Source of the DNA: CAYVQZ01 sp964453435
GTDB taxonomy: Bacteria; Abyssobacteria; SURF-5
Assembly: GCA_964453435.1 (NCBI GenBank)
Contig: CAYVQZ010000020.1
Coordinates: 8,665-72,664, forward strand
Reading direction: 5' to 3'
DNA: 64,000 nucleotides
The notes below the pieces were generated by a model, which saw nothing but the letters and a program-made list of their open reading frames with translations, was not told the DNA's origin and did not search any database. This document shows positions 52,628 to 61,086 of the stretch, piece after piece. The stretch's first letter is position 1; every line of letters starts with the position of its first letter. The position numbers and the translations under genes are program-made.

Positions 52628-53217
52628 TTGTCACCCTTCCAACCGCGAAAGAGTCCGTGTCTGACTCCAAGCTGATTCAGAATCTTTCCGACAACGAAAT
52701 CAACCATGTCGCGCACTTCCTTCGGTCCATAGTAGAACGCCGGCATCGCCGGAAGAATGCATGCGCCGGCGCGCGAGAGTCTCGTCATGTTTTCGAGCGC
52801 GATTGTGCTGAGCGGCGTCTCGCGGGGAACGAGGACGAGCGGGCGGCGCTCCTTCAGCGCCACGTCGGCGGCCCTCAAGATGAGGTTGTTTCCCAGCCCG
52901 GCCGCCACACCGGCCAGCGTTGACATGCTGCACGGAACAATAACCATCGCATCGGTCGGGAACGACCCGCTGGCTATGGGCGCGGAGATATCGTCGTAGT
53001 GATGGTAATGAATCCGGTCGGTCGGCTCTCCGATCAACATCTCGGGAGAGAAGTTCTCCAAGTCGACGCGGAGGTTCATTTCGTGATTCAGAACCAACGC
53101 GGCAGGCCTCGATATGGTGAGATGAATCGCGCACTCGGCGTCGACAAGCGCTTCAAGCAGTCGAACCGCGTACGGCGCGCCGCTGGCCCCGCTGATTGCA
53201 ACCGTTATTCTTTTCAC
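52624..53217 (-). CDS. ubiX: UbiX flavin prenyltransferase
   Basis: 197-aa flavoprotein that makes prenylated FMN, the cofactor required by UbiD. RITVAISGASGAPYAVRLL, SGSFPTDAMVIVPCSMSTLAGVAAGLGNNL, VPRETPLS and AFYYGPKEVRDMVDFVVGKIL are family signatures; the Ser of the SGSFP and the Asn of the GNNL region line the FMN site. Placed between ubiE and ubiA with 4-bp ATGA-type overlaps at both ends, next to its client ubiD. Confidence 0.95.
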   Translation of the reverse strand: MKRITVAISGASGAPYAVRLLEALVDAECAIHLTISRPAALVLNHEMNLRVDLENFSPEMLIGEPTDRIHYHHYDDISAPIASGSFPTDAMVIVPCSMSTLAGVAAGLGNNLILRAADVALKERRPLVLVPRETPLSTIALENMTRLSRAGACILPAMPAFYYGPKEVRDMVDFVVGKILNQLGVRHGLFRGWKGDK

Positions 53218-53972
53218 CGTCTCGAATCACCTCGTGAAGGGGGCCGAGAATTTGCGCGGTCTTTCCTTCCGACGTACAGGGTAACGATTCCCACGGTCAA
53301 ACGTCTCGCCGAAACATCCTTCAAGCCGCAGGCTCTCATGATTTCGCACATTTCTTCACCCTGTGGAAATTGCAGCACCGAATCGGGGAGATACGAGTAC
53401 GCGTCGTTGTTCGCGCCGGACACAACTCGTCCCACCAGCGGCAGTATCCGAGTGAAGTATATTTTGTACAAACCGCCGGCCAGCTTGCTGTCGGGCATGC
53501 TGAATTCGAGAATCACCACCCGGCCACCCGCTTTCGCGACCCGGGTCATTTCCGATATGCCGCTCTCCATGTCGGCGACGTTTCTGATACCGAACGCGAC
53601 CGACACAACGTCGAACGTGTTATCGGCGAACGGGAGCGCCAGCGTGTCGGCCACCACGAGTTCGACTCGACTTTCGAACCCGACGCGACCATTGGCGGAC
53701 CGGGCCTTTTGCTTTCCGATACGCAGCATTTCGGGGCAGAAATCGGCGCCGACGGCCATGCCGTCCGGGCCAAGACGCCGCGAATACGCAAGGGCGAGGT
53801 CGGCGGTGCCGCTGCAAACATCGAGCACCCGGTTGTTCGCCTCCAACCCGCTCGCCTCGACCGCTTCTTCCCGCCATTGTTTGTCCCGATTGAGGCTCAG
53901 CAGATGGTTCAGGAGATCATACCTGCGCGAAATCGAGGCGAACATCGAGCGTATTCTTGCCGCGTCCTTCAT
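53214..53972 (-). CDS. ubiE: UbiE/MenG demethylmenaquinone methyltransferase
   Basis: 252-aa class I SAM methyltransferase catalysing the last C-methylation of the quinone ring. The N-terminal MFASISRRYDLLNHLLSLNRDKQWR, motif I VLDVCSGTADLALAYSRR, motif II/III VVADTLALPFADNTFDVVSVAFGIRNV, the RVVILEFSMP block and YSYLPDSVLQFPQGEEM are diagnostic for UbiE/MenG. The final 12 residues are basic and Ser/Arg-rich, unlike the family, and overlap ubiX. Overlaps ubiD by 4 bp upstream. Confidence 0.95.
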   Translation of the reverse strand: MKDAARIRSMFASISRRYDLLNHLLSLNRDKQWREEAVEASGLEANNRVLDVCSGTADLALAYSRRLGPDGMAVGADFCPEMLRIGKQKARSANGRVGFESRVELVVADTLALPFADNTFDVVSVAFGIRNVADMESGISEMTRVAKAGGRVVILEFSMPDSKLAGGLYKIYFTRILPLVGRVVSGANNDAYSYLPDSVLQFPQGEEMCEIMRACGLKDVSARRLTVGIVTLYVGRKDRANSRPPSRGDSRR

Positions 53973-55414
53973 CCTTCAAACCCGTACTCGCGCCAGCGCC
54001 GCTCGACGAGTTCGATGATCTCGTCGGTCATCTTGATCTCATCGGGCCATTCACGGGTGTGGCCCTCATCGGGCCATTTCTTTGTAGCGTCGATTCCGAT
54101 TTTCGAGCCAGCCCGCGGCAGCGGCGAGGCGTGGTCGAGCACATCGAGCGGACCGTCCACGATTGTGATGTCGCGCCGGGGGTCGACATTGTTTCCCACG
54201 CGCCAGAGAACCTCATCGACATTTTGGACGTCGACGTTTTTGTCGACAACCACGATGATTTTCGTGAACATCATTTGTCCGAGTCCCCAGATGCTGTGCA
54301 TCACCTTCTTGGCCTGGAAGGGATAGCGTTTGTCAATCGAGACAAAGACATAATTGTGGAAAACTCCGAACAACGGCAAATTCATGTCCACAAGTTCGGG
54401 TATTTGCGTTTTCACGAGCGGAAGGAAAATTCGCTCGGTCGCCTTTCCCATGTAACAGTCTTCCATTGGCGGCTTGCCAACGAGCGTCGCCGGGTAGACC
54501 GGGTTTTTCCGGTGCGTGATGCACCGGATGTGGAAGACCGGGTAGGAGTCGGCCAGCGAGTAATAGCCGGTGTGGTCGCCGAACGGACCCTCGATCCGTT
54601 CCTCTTCCGGCTCCACGTGCCCCTCCAGCACAATCTCCGCGTCGGCGGGGACCTCCATGTCGATTGTCTTGCATTTGACCATCTCGACCGGCCTGCCCCT
54701 CAGGAAACCGGCAAGCAGCATTTCGTCTACCTCGGCCGGCACCGGAGCGGTTGCCGAGTAGGTGATCGCCGGGTCGCCGCCGAGTGCGACGGCCACCTCC
54801 ATTCTCTTGCCCGCTTCCTTATACTCCCGATAATGCCTGGCGCCGTCGTGGTGGACGTGCCAGTGCATGCCGGTCGTTTGGTCGTCGTAGACATGCAGCC
54901 GGTACATGCCGCAATTGCGATGGCCGGTAGAGAGACTCTTTGTGAACACCATCGGCAACGTGATAAATTTGCCGCCATCTCCGGGCCAGCACTTCAATAT
55001 GGGAAAAACGGAAAGGGAAGGCTTCTCCATAACCACTTCCTGGCACGACCCGGACCCAACCGTCTTGGGCGGAAATTTGGCGAAACGGGCGATTTTCGGG
55101 ATCATCCTCAGCTTGTCGACGATTCCCGCCGGCAGCGGCATATTCAGAATGTTCTCTATCTCGCGGCCAATGGCGTCGATATCGTCCACGCCAAGCGCCA
55201 TCGCCATTCTCTTGTACGAGCCGAAAGCGTTTATGAGCACCGGTATCGAGTGCCCCTCCACGCTTTCGAACAACAGGGCCGGCCCGTGAGCCTTCGAGAC
55301 CCTGTCAACTATCTGACTTATCTCGAGCTCGCTCGAAACCGAGGCGCGAACGCGCTTCAGCTCACCTTCTCGTTCGAGCCGTTCGATGAAATCGCCTAAA
55401 CCCTGATAGGCCAT
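53969..55414 (-). CDS. ubiD: UbiD-family prenylated-FMN decarboxylase (menaquinone route)
   Basis: 481-aa decarboxylase of the UbiD family. LGDFIERLEREGELKRV, the prFMN/metal site in NCGMYRLHVYDDQTTGMHWHVHHDGARH, and the catalytic region EERIEGPFGDHTGYYSLAD (Arg and Glu of the E-R-E triad) are visible, as is VDKNVDVQNVDEVLWRVGNNVDPRRD. By context it decarboxylates a prenylated naphthoate in menaquinone synthesis (MqnL-like), using cofactor from UbiX. A promoter TTGTCA-18 nt-TATATT lies 60-90 bp upstream. First gene of the four-gene operon. Confidence 0.95.
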   Translation of the reverse strand: MAYQGLGDFIERLEREGELKRVRASVSSELEISQIVDRVSKAHGPALLFESVEGHSIPVLINAFGSYKRMAMALGVDDIDAIGREIENILNMPLPAGIVDKLRMIPKIARFAKFPPKTVGSGSCQEVVMEKPSLSVFPILKCWPGDGGKFITLPMVFTKSLSTGHRNCGMYRLHVYDDQTTGMHWHVHHDGARHYREYKEAGKRMEVAVALGGDPAITYSATAPVPAEVDEMLLAGFLRGRPVEMVKCKTIDMEVPADAEIVLEGHVEPEEERIEGPFGDHTGYYSLADSYPVFHIRCITHRKNPVYPATLVGKPPMEDCYMGKATERIFLPLVKTQIPELVDMNLPLFGVFHNYVFVSIDKRYPFQAKKVMHSIWGLGQMMFTKIIVVVDKNVDVQNVDEVLWRVGNNVDPRRDITIVDGPLDVLDHASPLPRAGSKIGIDATKKWPDEGHTREWPDEIKMTDEIIELVERRWREYGFEG

Positions 55415-55473
55415 ATCTCACGTCTTCCTTCAAAAAAGCGAGAAACGGACGTTACAGCCCCGAAAACTTCCTC

Positions 55474-55503
55474 AATATAGCATAAGTTTCTATCAGTTGA
55501 CAA
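55474..55503 (-). promoter_or_regulatory. Promoter of the quinone operon
   Basis: Minus strand TTGTCA (55503-55498), 18-nt spacer, TATATT (55479-55474). Confidence 0.55.
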
Positions 55504-55679
55504 CTTCGCCACATTCACACTTCGCCGCATTCACAACCCGGGGACCGTGACAGTTCTTTATGAGACTTCGGGTCACCCGGAAATGGTGAAAATGGCCGAA
55601 TTTTCGACGCGGCGAAGGTGTCATCCGGTTGGAATAACAAGAAGGCTCATAAAGAGACTGTCCCGTGATTCGCGGCGAG

Positions 55680-55790
55680 AAGGTTGTTTGCTTTGGGGAC
55701 AGTCCCGATTCTATCCCGCGGACTCGCGGGATAGATTGGCGGACTGCCCCCCAAGCACGGATTACCGAGGTGAGACAGTTTCACAGTCCC
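55680..55790. repeat. Intergenic repeat modules
   Basis: GGGGACAGTCCCGATTCTA (about 55695-55713) and 'CCCCCCAAGCACGGATTACCG' style modules (from 55746) recur at 3978, 51640 and, in related form, 56810-56830. No gene in 55504-56016. Confidence 0.5.
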
Positions 55791-55862
55791 CTTCGCTGAG
55801 CAATCATGGGACATATTCTAAAACCGCTTTCACAAATGCCCACGAGCGACACCGTTGGCCCG

Positions 55863-55905
55863 GGTTATTGGGGGACACCATGCCGCATGGTGTCCCCCAA
55901 TAACC
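55863..55905. repeat. Perfect 43-nt palindrome
   Basis: GGTTATTGGGGGACACCATG, loop CCG, then its exact reverse complement: 20-bp perfect arms with a 3-nt loop. Diverged copies lie at 2614-2658 and 40025-40110. No T tract follows, so it is not a plain terminator. Confidence 0.9.
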
Positions 55906-56016
55906 AGACGTACATAACGGACACGCGTTGGCCGTGCCTGTCTTACAGGATACGGACTGTTTTCATGCCTCCGGCGGGCGGAGCTCCGGCTGTTTTTACC
56001 GAACACATCAGACAAC

Positions 56017-56046
56017 TTGACATATAGTTTACTTATAAGATATAAT
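56017..56046 (+). promoter_or_regulatory. Consensus promoter before a 50-aa gene
   Basis: TTGACA (56017-56022), 18-nt spacer, TATAAT (56041-56046): both hexamers are perfect consensus. Confidence 0.75.
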
Positions 56047-56102
56047 ATCTTACAAGCCATCTTAATCCAAGGGTTCGAGCCGAGCGACTGGAGGAGAAGG
56101 AA

Positions 56103-56255
56103 ATGACCCAGCGGAGAAACGAGAGTGACCGGCGGAGGCAAGAGCGGCGCACGGACATCGAATCGGCAAAGAGACGCCTGGGCATGCAACGCCGGACCGG
56201 CGAGCGCAGAGGGAGCATGCCGAAACCCATTCACGCGAGACGACCCCCTAAATAA
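56103..56255 (+). CDS. Small arginine-rich protein, 50 aa
   Basis: ATG at 56103 follows GGAGGAGAAGGAA, and a consensus promoter lies 57 bp upstream. The peptide (MTQRRNESDRRRQERR.. ending RRPPK) contains 15 Arg in seven RR or RRR clusters spaced 5-8 residues apart, with few hydrophobic residues and no Cys. Strong charge and the repeating pattern suggest a disordered nucleic-acid- or membrane-associated peptide, or a small structural protein. I do not recognise a family; it could be a leader peptide. Flanked by repeats on both sides. Confidence 0.5.
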   Translation: MTQRRNESDRRRQERRTDIESAKRRLGMQRRTGERRGSMPKPIHARRPPK

Positions 56256-56579
56256 GTTCTCCCGGGTGCAGCGTCCCCGTTGCTCTCTTCCGCGACGCTC
56301 CTGCGATGAGCGGGATTGCCGTGGTTGAGAGCAATTTTCTTTGAACCGGGAGGCCCCCGAAGAACGCGGTTCCCCGGCGCGGCTCTTACAAGACCCTTTT
56401 CTTCCCGCAATTTCCAATCGATTTTCTCCGCAACATTTCCGCGGCGGCCCCGTCAATCTTCGCTTCCTGTCGTGAACCTTGTTTGAGCAAAAGAGCCTAC
56501 GAAATCTCGCTTCGCTCGCTTTTACCGCTTTCCCCAAAACAATTTCTTGAGACTGTCTCATGGTTGCTCCTGTTGCCGA

Positions 56580-56860
56580 GAAGCCAGCGTAGGGGGCTGT
56601 ACCCAATTACGGAATCCCCCCGTCTTTTGCGTTGAGCGCAGCGAAATCACGCGGACTCGCGGGACCATTCCCCTGCTTGACCGAAGAATCCAGTTATTCC
56701 TTCACTGAGCGGATCATGCCCTTGGCGTAACCGCGCAACCCGCGGGATAGAATCGGGACTGTTCCCGGAGCGCAGGAGATCGAATTATCGGACGGACACA
56801 CTGCCCCTGAAGCACGGATTACCGACCGTGGGACAGCCTCTTTTAGGCAATTCTCCGTCC
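56580..56860. repeat. Reverse-oriented mosaic repeat block
   Basis: From 56591 the sequence is the reverse complement of the 3786-4078 modules: GGGGGCTGTACCCAATTACG (56592-56611), then GCGTTGAGCGCAGCGAAATC and GGACTCGCGGGACCATTCCC (56628-56673), followed by dispersed GGGACTGTTCCC pieces. The same order of modules in two distant places argues for a mobile or recombining composite unit. No gene in 56256-57033. Confidence 0.6.
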
Positions 56861-57033
56861 GGCGCCGCGGTTACGGCAATGGCCCGGAGTATCTTGCAGA
56901 GTCATACTATTATGATGAAAAGATTTCGCATAGTGTCCAGCCGGAATTTTCCCTGACGGCTCGAAGAAGAGCTTTTCCAAAGAGCCGAGTTTTCGGGAAA
57001 AACCGCAGGTTCTCGATAGGGGGGTGAAAAGGT

Positions 57034-57441
57034 ATGAATACCTCGGACAAGGAAAAAGAGGAACGACGGAAGATTCACGAATTCCGCGCTCCGAAGTCTT
57101 ACTCGGGAATCAGGAAGGTGACCCAGCTTGATGATAAAAGCCAGAAGCCCAGTCCCGAGGAGGAGGAATACTTCAAAAAGCTGGAGATGGAGCGACTGAG
57201 GAAACAGAAAGAAGCCAGGGAGGCGCTTACCGAGGCCGAGGAGACGGAACAGGCCCAAAAGAGTTGTCTCGGACGCTGTCCGAAATGCCATGGCGAGTTG
57301 AAGGAGGTCTATTTTAAGAAAAAGGTTAAAATCGACCGATGCCAGAAGTGCGGCGGCGTTTGGCTCGACCCCGGAGAACTGGAGGTCCTTGCCGGGCGGG
57401 AGGAGAAGTTCCTCTCGTCGTTCTTCCAGCATTTTACATGA
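57034..57441 (+). CDS. Zinc-ribbon (zf-TFIIB type) protein
   Basis: 135-aa protein. The first 75 residues are a charged, probably coiled-coil region (EEEEYFKKLEMERLRKQKEAREALTEAEETEQ). A C-terminal treble-clef zinc ribbon follows: RCPKCHGELKEVYFKKKVKIDRCQKCGGVWLDPGELEVL, the standard zf-TFIIB motif (CPxC, CxxCGGxWLDxGE). GGGGGG-rich RBS region before ATG. Family proteins are small and of unclear role, thought to bind nucleic acid or protein. Stands alone. Confidence 0.85.
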   Translation: MNTSDKEKEERRKIHEFRAPKSYSGIRKVTQLDDKSQKPSPEEEEYFKKLEMERLRKQKEAREALTEAEETEQAQKSCLGRCPKCHGELKEVYFKKKVKIDRCQKCGGVWLDPGELEVLAGREEKFLSSFFQHFT

Positions 57442-57564
57442 GGGAGGCGCCGGCGATTGTGGTTCGGATGCCCTCGGCGCGCCAGCCGGTGGGTGAAGAA
57501 CCGCTTGTCGATGTCACATGTTTTCGCATATGAGGAGCAGGATGTGCGAGGGAGGCGATAGCGC

Positions 57565-58092
57565 CTACCAGCGAATAGTAAAAGAAAGGAAACCGAAGTA
57601 AAGCTTGTCCTCTCTCCCCTCCTCCTCGATCAGCAGGATAGCGGGCGAGGGGTTCACATCGGACCCGGCCAGACCATGCGTTTTCGTTTTCATGCGAGAG
57701 GGGTCTGTGGCCTTATCGGAAGGGAACTGCTCCGCCAACTGGTTACTCTCTCCCTTTCTTCCTTCCACGTTGATTGACGCCTGGGGATGACCTTCCGAAA
57801 CTTGGCCCTCGGGCTCGATGCGCGGAGGTGGGGCGTCGAGCGGAAACAGGCGAACGTGGTCCGTCGGCGCCGGAGAAAGCGAAATTTTCTTGTACGGTTC
57901 CTGCTCTTTGCCTGTGGAAATCCAGATATAGTGGCCTTCGGAGACATGCGGATCGGTCTCCCCGGCCGTGCCCGAACCGGAGAAAGCGATGGCTGAAGGA
58001 ACGAGAAGCAACCCCGTCGCCACCAATAGATTCCGCAGGCGGAAAAAGCATGCGCTCAATCCGCGATAGCTGTGACCGCCGAAGTTTTTCAT
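57565..58092 (-). CDS. Hypothetical exported protein, 175 aa
   Basis: Unrecognised. A basic N-terminus followed by LLVATGLLLVPSAIAFSGSG looks like a signal peptide or anchor. The mature part is Pro/Glu/Ser-rich and probably unstructured (LFPLDAPPPRIEPEGQ, GRKGESNQLAEQFPSDKATDPS), ending in a short hydrophobic block (DKLYFGFLSFTIRW). No Cys or conserved motif. Divergent from nothing; its start is 66 bp left of the next minus-strand gene's stop, so it may trail the tonB operon. Confidence 0.5.
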   Translation of the reverse strand: MKNFGGHSYRGLSACFFRLRNLLVATGLLLVPSAIAFSGSGTAGETDPHVSEGHYIWISTGKEQEPYKKISLSPAPTDHVRLFPLDAPPPRIEPEGQVSEGHPQASINVEGRKGESNQLAEQFPSDKATDPSRMKTKTHGLAGSDVNPSPAILLIEEEGREDKLYFGFLSFTIRW

Positions 58093-58158
58093 TGATACAA
58101 TTGTCTCCGCAAAAACCCGTTTATTTAGTATGCGACTGTGGGGCGGGGAAACGCTACC

Positions 58159-59148
58159 TCACCGGCCCTCGCTGATTTCCTCGATGAGCTTTCGATAGCA
58201 GGCGAAGTTTTTGAACGGGATATGTGAGCGGGCGCGGTTGTCGATTGTGGGTATGTAGCCGCCGGTTTCGAGCAGCGGCGGCGCCTTGCTGTAGATTTCT
58301 CTTCTAATCGAGCCTTCATCCAGCGTGAGCACATTCGAGTCGATTCCCCCAATCAGCGCGAGCTTTTTCCCGTATCGCCGGCGGATGGTTAGGTAGTCCA
58401 TGTTGGAGGGAATCGTGTCCGTCATCCACAGAGCCGTGACGCCGACATCCACGATGTCCGGCAACAGCGCGTCGATGTTTCCGAATGACCGCATGATGAC
58501 GATTTCTATGCGGTGCTCCCGCAGGAGGGCCATGACTTTTTTGTAACGAGGGATGACGAACTCGCGAAACATGGCGGGCGAAGCCACCGGCCCATTGCTT
58601 CCTGCGATCGGCTCGGTGAAATACGCGAAGTCGATATCCACCTCCCGCAGCGCCCGCTCGATTCCGCGCATGAGATAATCGGCGGCGGCATCGATGATAT
58701 CGTTTACGAGTTCCGGGTTGTCGCACATGAGAAAGCAGGCCCCCTCGAAAGTGGGCGAGTCGATCACGCCGAGGAATTGAAGCATACCCGACTCCCACGC
58801 TCCGACGCCGACCGGATAATCGCGAGCGCGATATTTCTCCACGAGCTTTTTCCAGTTCCGCGGGTACGCGTTCCGCAAGGCGTCATTCAGAAATTTCCGA
58901 AACCGGTTCAGGTCGTTCTCATTCTCGATAGGATAGTCGAATCGGCTTTTCAATTCCCGGAACGAGAGCCTGAGAGGGAGAACCTCGCGGTGGTCCAGGT
59001 GAAAGTATTCCTCGACGTCGACGCCGCGCGGAAGCCCTTCCCTCCTCCATCTTTTTATCGTGTCGTCGCGAATGTATTGCTCGAAGTAGGGAACACGGTC
59101 GGCCTTCTCGAACTTCAGCGTCTTTATAAATCGCTCGCGGTCGTTCAT
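58159..59148 (-). CDS. UroD-family (uroporphyrinogen decarboxylase-like) protein
   Basis: 329-aa TIM-barrel protein of the UroD/MtaA superfamily. NDRERFIKTLKFEKADRVPYFEQ and the VGVGAWESGMLQFLG, FTEPIAGSNGPVASPAMFREFVIP, ALWMTDTIPSNMDYLTIRRRYGKKLALIGGIDSNVL blocks are typical. The zinc-binding His-x-Cys of MtaA/CmuA-type methyltransferases is not evident: the equivalent strand reads IVIMRSFGNIDAL. It is therefore unlikely to be a classical zinc methyltransferase and its substrate is unknown. Its ATG overlaps the tonB stop by 4 bp, so it is translated together with the TonB system, suggesting a link to cobamide or tetrapyrrole handling. Confidence 0.75.
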   Translation of the reverse strand: MNDRERFIKTLKFEKADRVPYFEQYIRDDTIKRWRREGLPRGVDVEEYFHLDHREVLPLRLSFRELKSRFDYPIENENDLNRFRKFLNDALRNAYPRNWKKLVEKYRARDYPVGVGAWESGMLQFLGVIDSPTFEGACFLMCDNPELVNDIIDAAADYLMRGIERALREVDIDFAYFTEPIAGSNGPVASPAMFREFVIPRYKKVMALLREHRIEIVIMRSFGNIDALLPDIVDVGVTALWMTDTIPSNMDYLTIRRRYGKKLALIGGIDSNVLTLDEGSIRREIYSKAPPLLETGGYIPTIDNRARSHIPFKNFACYRKLIEEISEGR

Positions 59149-59981
59149 TCTCGGTCCTTCAGGTCAAACTTCACCGGGACTCGCACCCAGCAGTTCACGC
59201 GCGCGCTTCCTCTCCTCGCCGGACTGAAACGCCATCTCCTGACGGCCTTGACGGCCGCTTCATCCAGCGATTCATAGCCGGACGACGTGTCAACCACGAC
59301 TTCTCCGACACGGCCGTTCGCGAGCACTTCGACCCTGAGGAGAACCGTTCCCTCCTGACCGCGGCGGCGCGCCGAACGGGGGTATGCGGGCTTCGGATTA
59401 TACGAGTAAGCGGGCTCGCGGTCAACAGTCTCTTCGCCCAACTGGGTTCGCGAGCCTGGGGCCTCAGCCAACCCCGTGCTCTCGCTTGACGGTCCGGCAT
59501 CATCGGGAACGCCATAAAACGAATCCGGAGTTTTGTATGCCGTCTCGTGTCCGGCGTCCTCCGACGAAGTCACACCGCGCGCCAATTCTCTTTCCGGTTC
59601 GACCGCAACCCGCTCGGGAACAGGTTCCATATGCGTTTCCGGCACCGGTTCTCTAATTGTCAGGCGTTCGGGCTGCGGGGTCTCCTCGGGCTCAGGTTCG
59701 GGCTGAACCTCCGGCTCGATAACCGTTTCGGGTTCAGCGTCCTCCGGCGGTTCGAGCGGTTCGTGAACGGCCGGTTGCTCCGGCTCGGCATCCGCGGGCG
59801 TCTGCGGAGACGCGCAGGGCGCGGAAGCGGGGGTTGACTCGGCAGGGCCGACCAGTTCCACTTCGAGCGAAGCCGCTGCGCTCGCAAGGCGCGGGGGCGC
59901 CACTCCGAAATTCAGGAACAGCAACAGAGCATGGAAACAGCAAGCGAGGAAGGCGGATACGATGAGCGTCCGGTCTCTCAT
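59145..59981 (-). CDS. tonB: TonB energy transducer
   Basis: 278-aa TonB. N-terminal anchor (LIVSAFLACCFHALLLFLNFGV), then a long Pro/Glu-rich spacer (PEQPAVHEPLEPPED, EPEVQPEPEPEETPQPE) to span the periplasm, and the C-terminal TonB domain: AYSYNPKPAYPRSARRRGQEGTVLLRVEV, SSGYESLDEAAVKAVRRWRFSPARRG. It transmits the proton-motive energy of ExbB-ExbD to outer-membrane receptors such as BtuB. Start 2 bp after the exbD stop; stop overlaps the UroD-like gene by 4 bp. Confidence 0.94.
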   Translation of the reverse strand: MRDRTLIVSAFLACCFHALLLFLNFGVAPPRLASAAASLEVELVGPAESTPASAPCASPQTPADAEPEQPAVHEPLEPPEDAEPETVIEPEVQPEPEPEETPQPERLTIREPVPETHMEPVPERVAVEPERELARGVTSSEDAGHETAYKTPDSFYGVPDDAGPSSESTGLAEAPGSRTQLGEETVDREPAYSYNPKPAYPRSARRRGQEGTVLLRVEVLANGRVGEVVVDTSSGYESLDEAAVKAVRRWRFSPARRGSARVNCWVRVPVKFDLKDRE

Positions 59982-59983
59982 GC

Positions 59984-60400
59984 CTACCCCTCGGGCTCGA
60001 GCGGAGCGGTCTGGATTGCAACGTGCCGGATCGAGAGTTGGCGAAGGACATCGAGCACCTTTACGACGGCGCCGTGCCGCGCCCGTTTGTCGCCGTTTAT
60101 GTACACGCGGAGCGACGGGTTCTCGGCGCAGGCGGCGGCCAGCCGCGAGGTCAGCGAATCGAGCGTTACGAGCTCTTTGTCCAGATAAACCTCGTCGTCT
60201 TCGGTGATTGTGATGGAGAACGATTCCTCTTCGATTGCGGGCGCCGTCAAGGCGGCCGGGAGGTTTACGGGAATTCCGTGGGGTCGTGAGAGCGTCATCA
60301 TCGAGTAGACGAAAAACACGAGCAGCAGAAACATGCAGTCGATGAGCGGTATAATCTCGATTCGCGGCCGTTTCGTCGGGACCTTGTCACTGAGATGCAT
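59984..60400 (-). CDS. exbD: ExbD biopolymer transport protein
   Basis: 138-aa ExbD/TolR. RPRIEIIPLIDCMFLLLVFFV is the single transmembrane helix with the essential proton-relay Asp; the periplasmic domain (PVNLPAALTAP, VYINGDKRARHGAVVKVLDVLRQL) follows. Start overlaps the end of exbB by 14 bp. Confidence 0.94.
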   Translation of the reverse strand: MHLSDKVPTKRPRIEIIPLIDCMFLLLVFFVYSMMTLSRPHGIPVNLPAALTAPAIEEESFSITITEDDEVYLDKELVTLDSLTSRLAAACAENPSLRVYINGDKRARHGAVVKVLDVLRQLSIRHVAIQTAPLEPEG

Positions 60401-61004
60401 GGTTCGCCTTGTTCTTTTCGTGGACGATTTCCAGGCTTGTGCTGTACGTCTCTATCTCGTGCAGCGCATCCTCGATCTTCGAATTGAAGTAATTATAGAA
60501 GGCGAGTGAAGGAATCGCAATTGACAGGCCGGTCGCAGTCGTGATGAGCGCCTCGGCGATTCCGCCGGAGACCGCAATCGGGTTCTGCGCGCCGGCAAGT
60601 CCCATCGCCTCGAAGGAGCGGATGATGCCGGTCACGGTGCCGAATATCCCGAGCAGCGGCGAGACGGTGACCATCGTGTCGAGCACATTCATGAACCGTT
60701 TCATTCTTTTTATTTCGACTGCCGCCGCCATCTCGAGCGCGCCCGTAAGCGAAAAATCCTTGTGAACAATCCCGCATATGAGTATCCTCGACACGTAGTC
60801 TTTCGTTCCGCTCCCGAGCCGCGCGGCCTCGATGTACTCCGCGCGCTCGGCATGGTCGAGAATCGAATCGACCAGCTTCTGGTCGCGCGCTTTGCGCTCG
60901 CGCGCCCAGAAGAGCAGCCGCTCGATGATTACCGTGAGGGCGGTGAGCGAGCACAGGAGCAGCGGATACATCACGGGTCCGCCTTTTACGAAAAATTCAA
61001 GCAT
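60387..61004 (-). CDS. exbB: ExbB/TolQ proton channel protein
   Basis: 205-aa MotA/TolQ/ExbB protein. FVKGGPVMYPLLLCSLTALTVIIERLLFW is the first helix; the paired channel helices are VTVSPLLGIFGTVTGIIRSFEAM and ISGGIAEALITTATGLSIAIPSLAFYNYF (the conserved Thr-Gly-rich motif). ATG 61004 has GGAGAG 6 nt upstream. The longer ORF to 61139 runs into an intergenic inverted repeat (61087-61194) and is rejected. It energises TonB with ExbD. Confidence 0.94.
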   Translation of the reverse strand: MLEFFVKGGPVMYPLLLCSLTALTVIIERLLFWARERKARDQKLVDSILDHAERAEYIEAARLGSGTKDYVSRILICGIVHKDFSLTGALEMAAAVEIKRMKRFMNVLDTMVTVSPLLGIFGTVTGIIRSFEAMGLAGAQNPIAVSGGIAEALITTATGLSIAIPSLAFYNYFNSKIEDALHEIETYSTSLEIVHEKNKANHASQ

Positions 61005-61086
61005 TGCTTCTCTCCGCAAGCGCAGCAGGAACGGACATTCGGGCGTGTTGCCGGAAAGGCCATTTCTTCCAGAAGATTCCCATACT

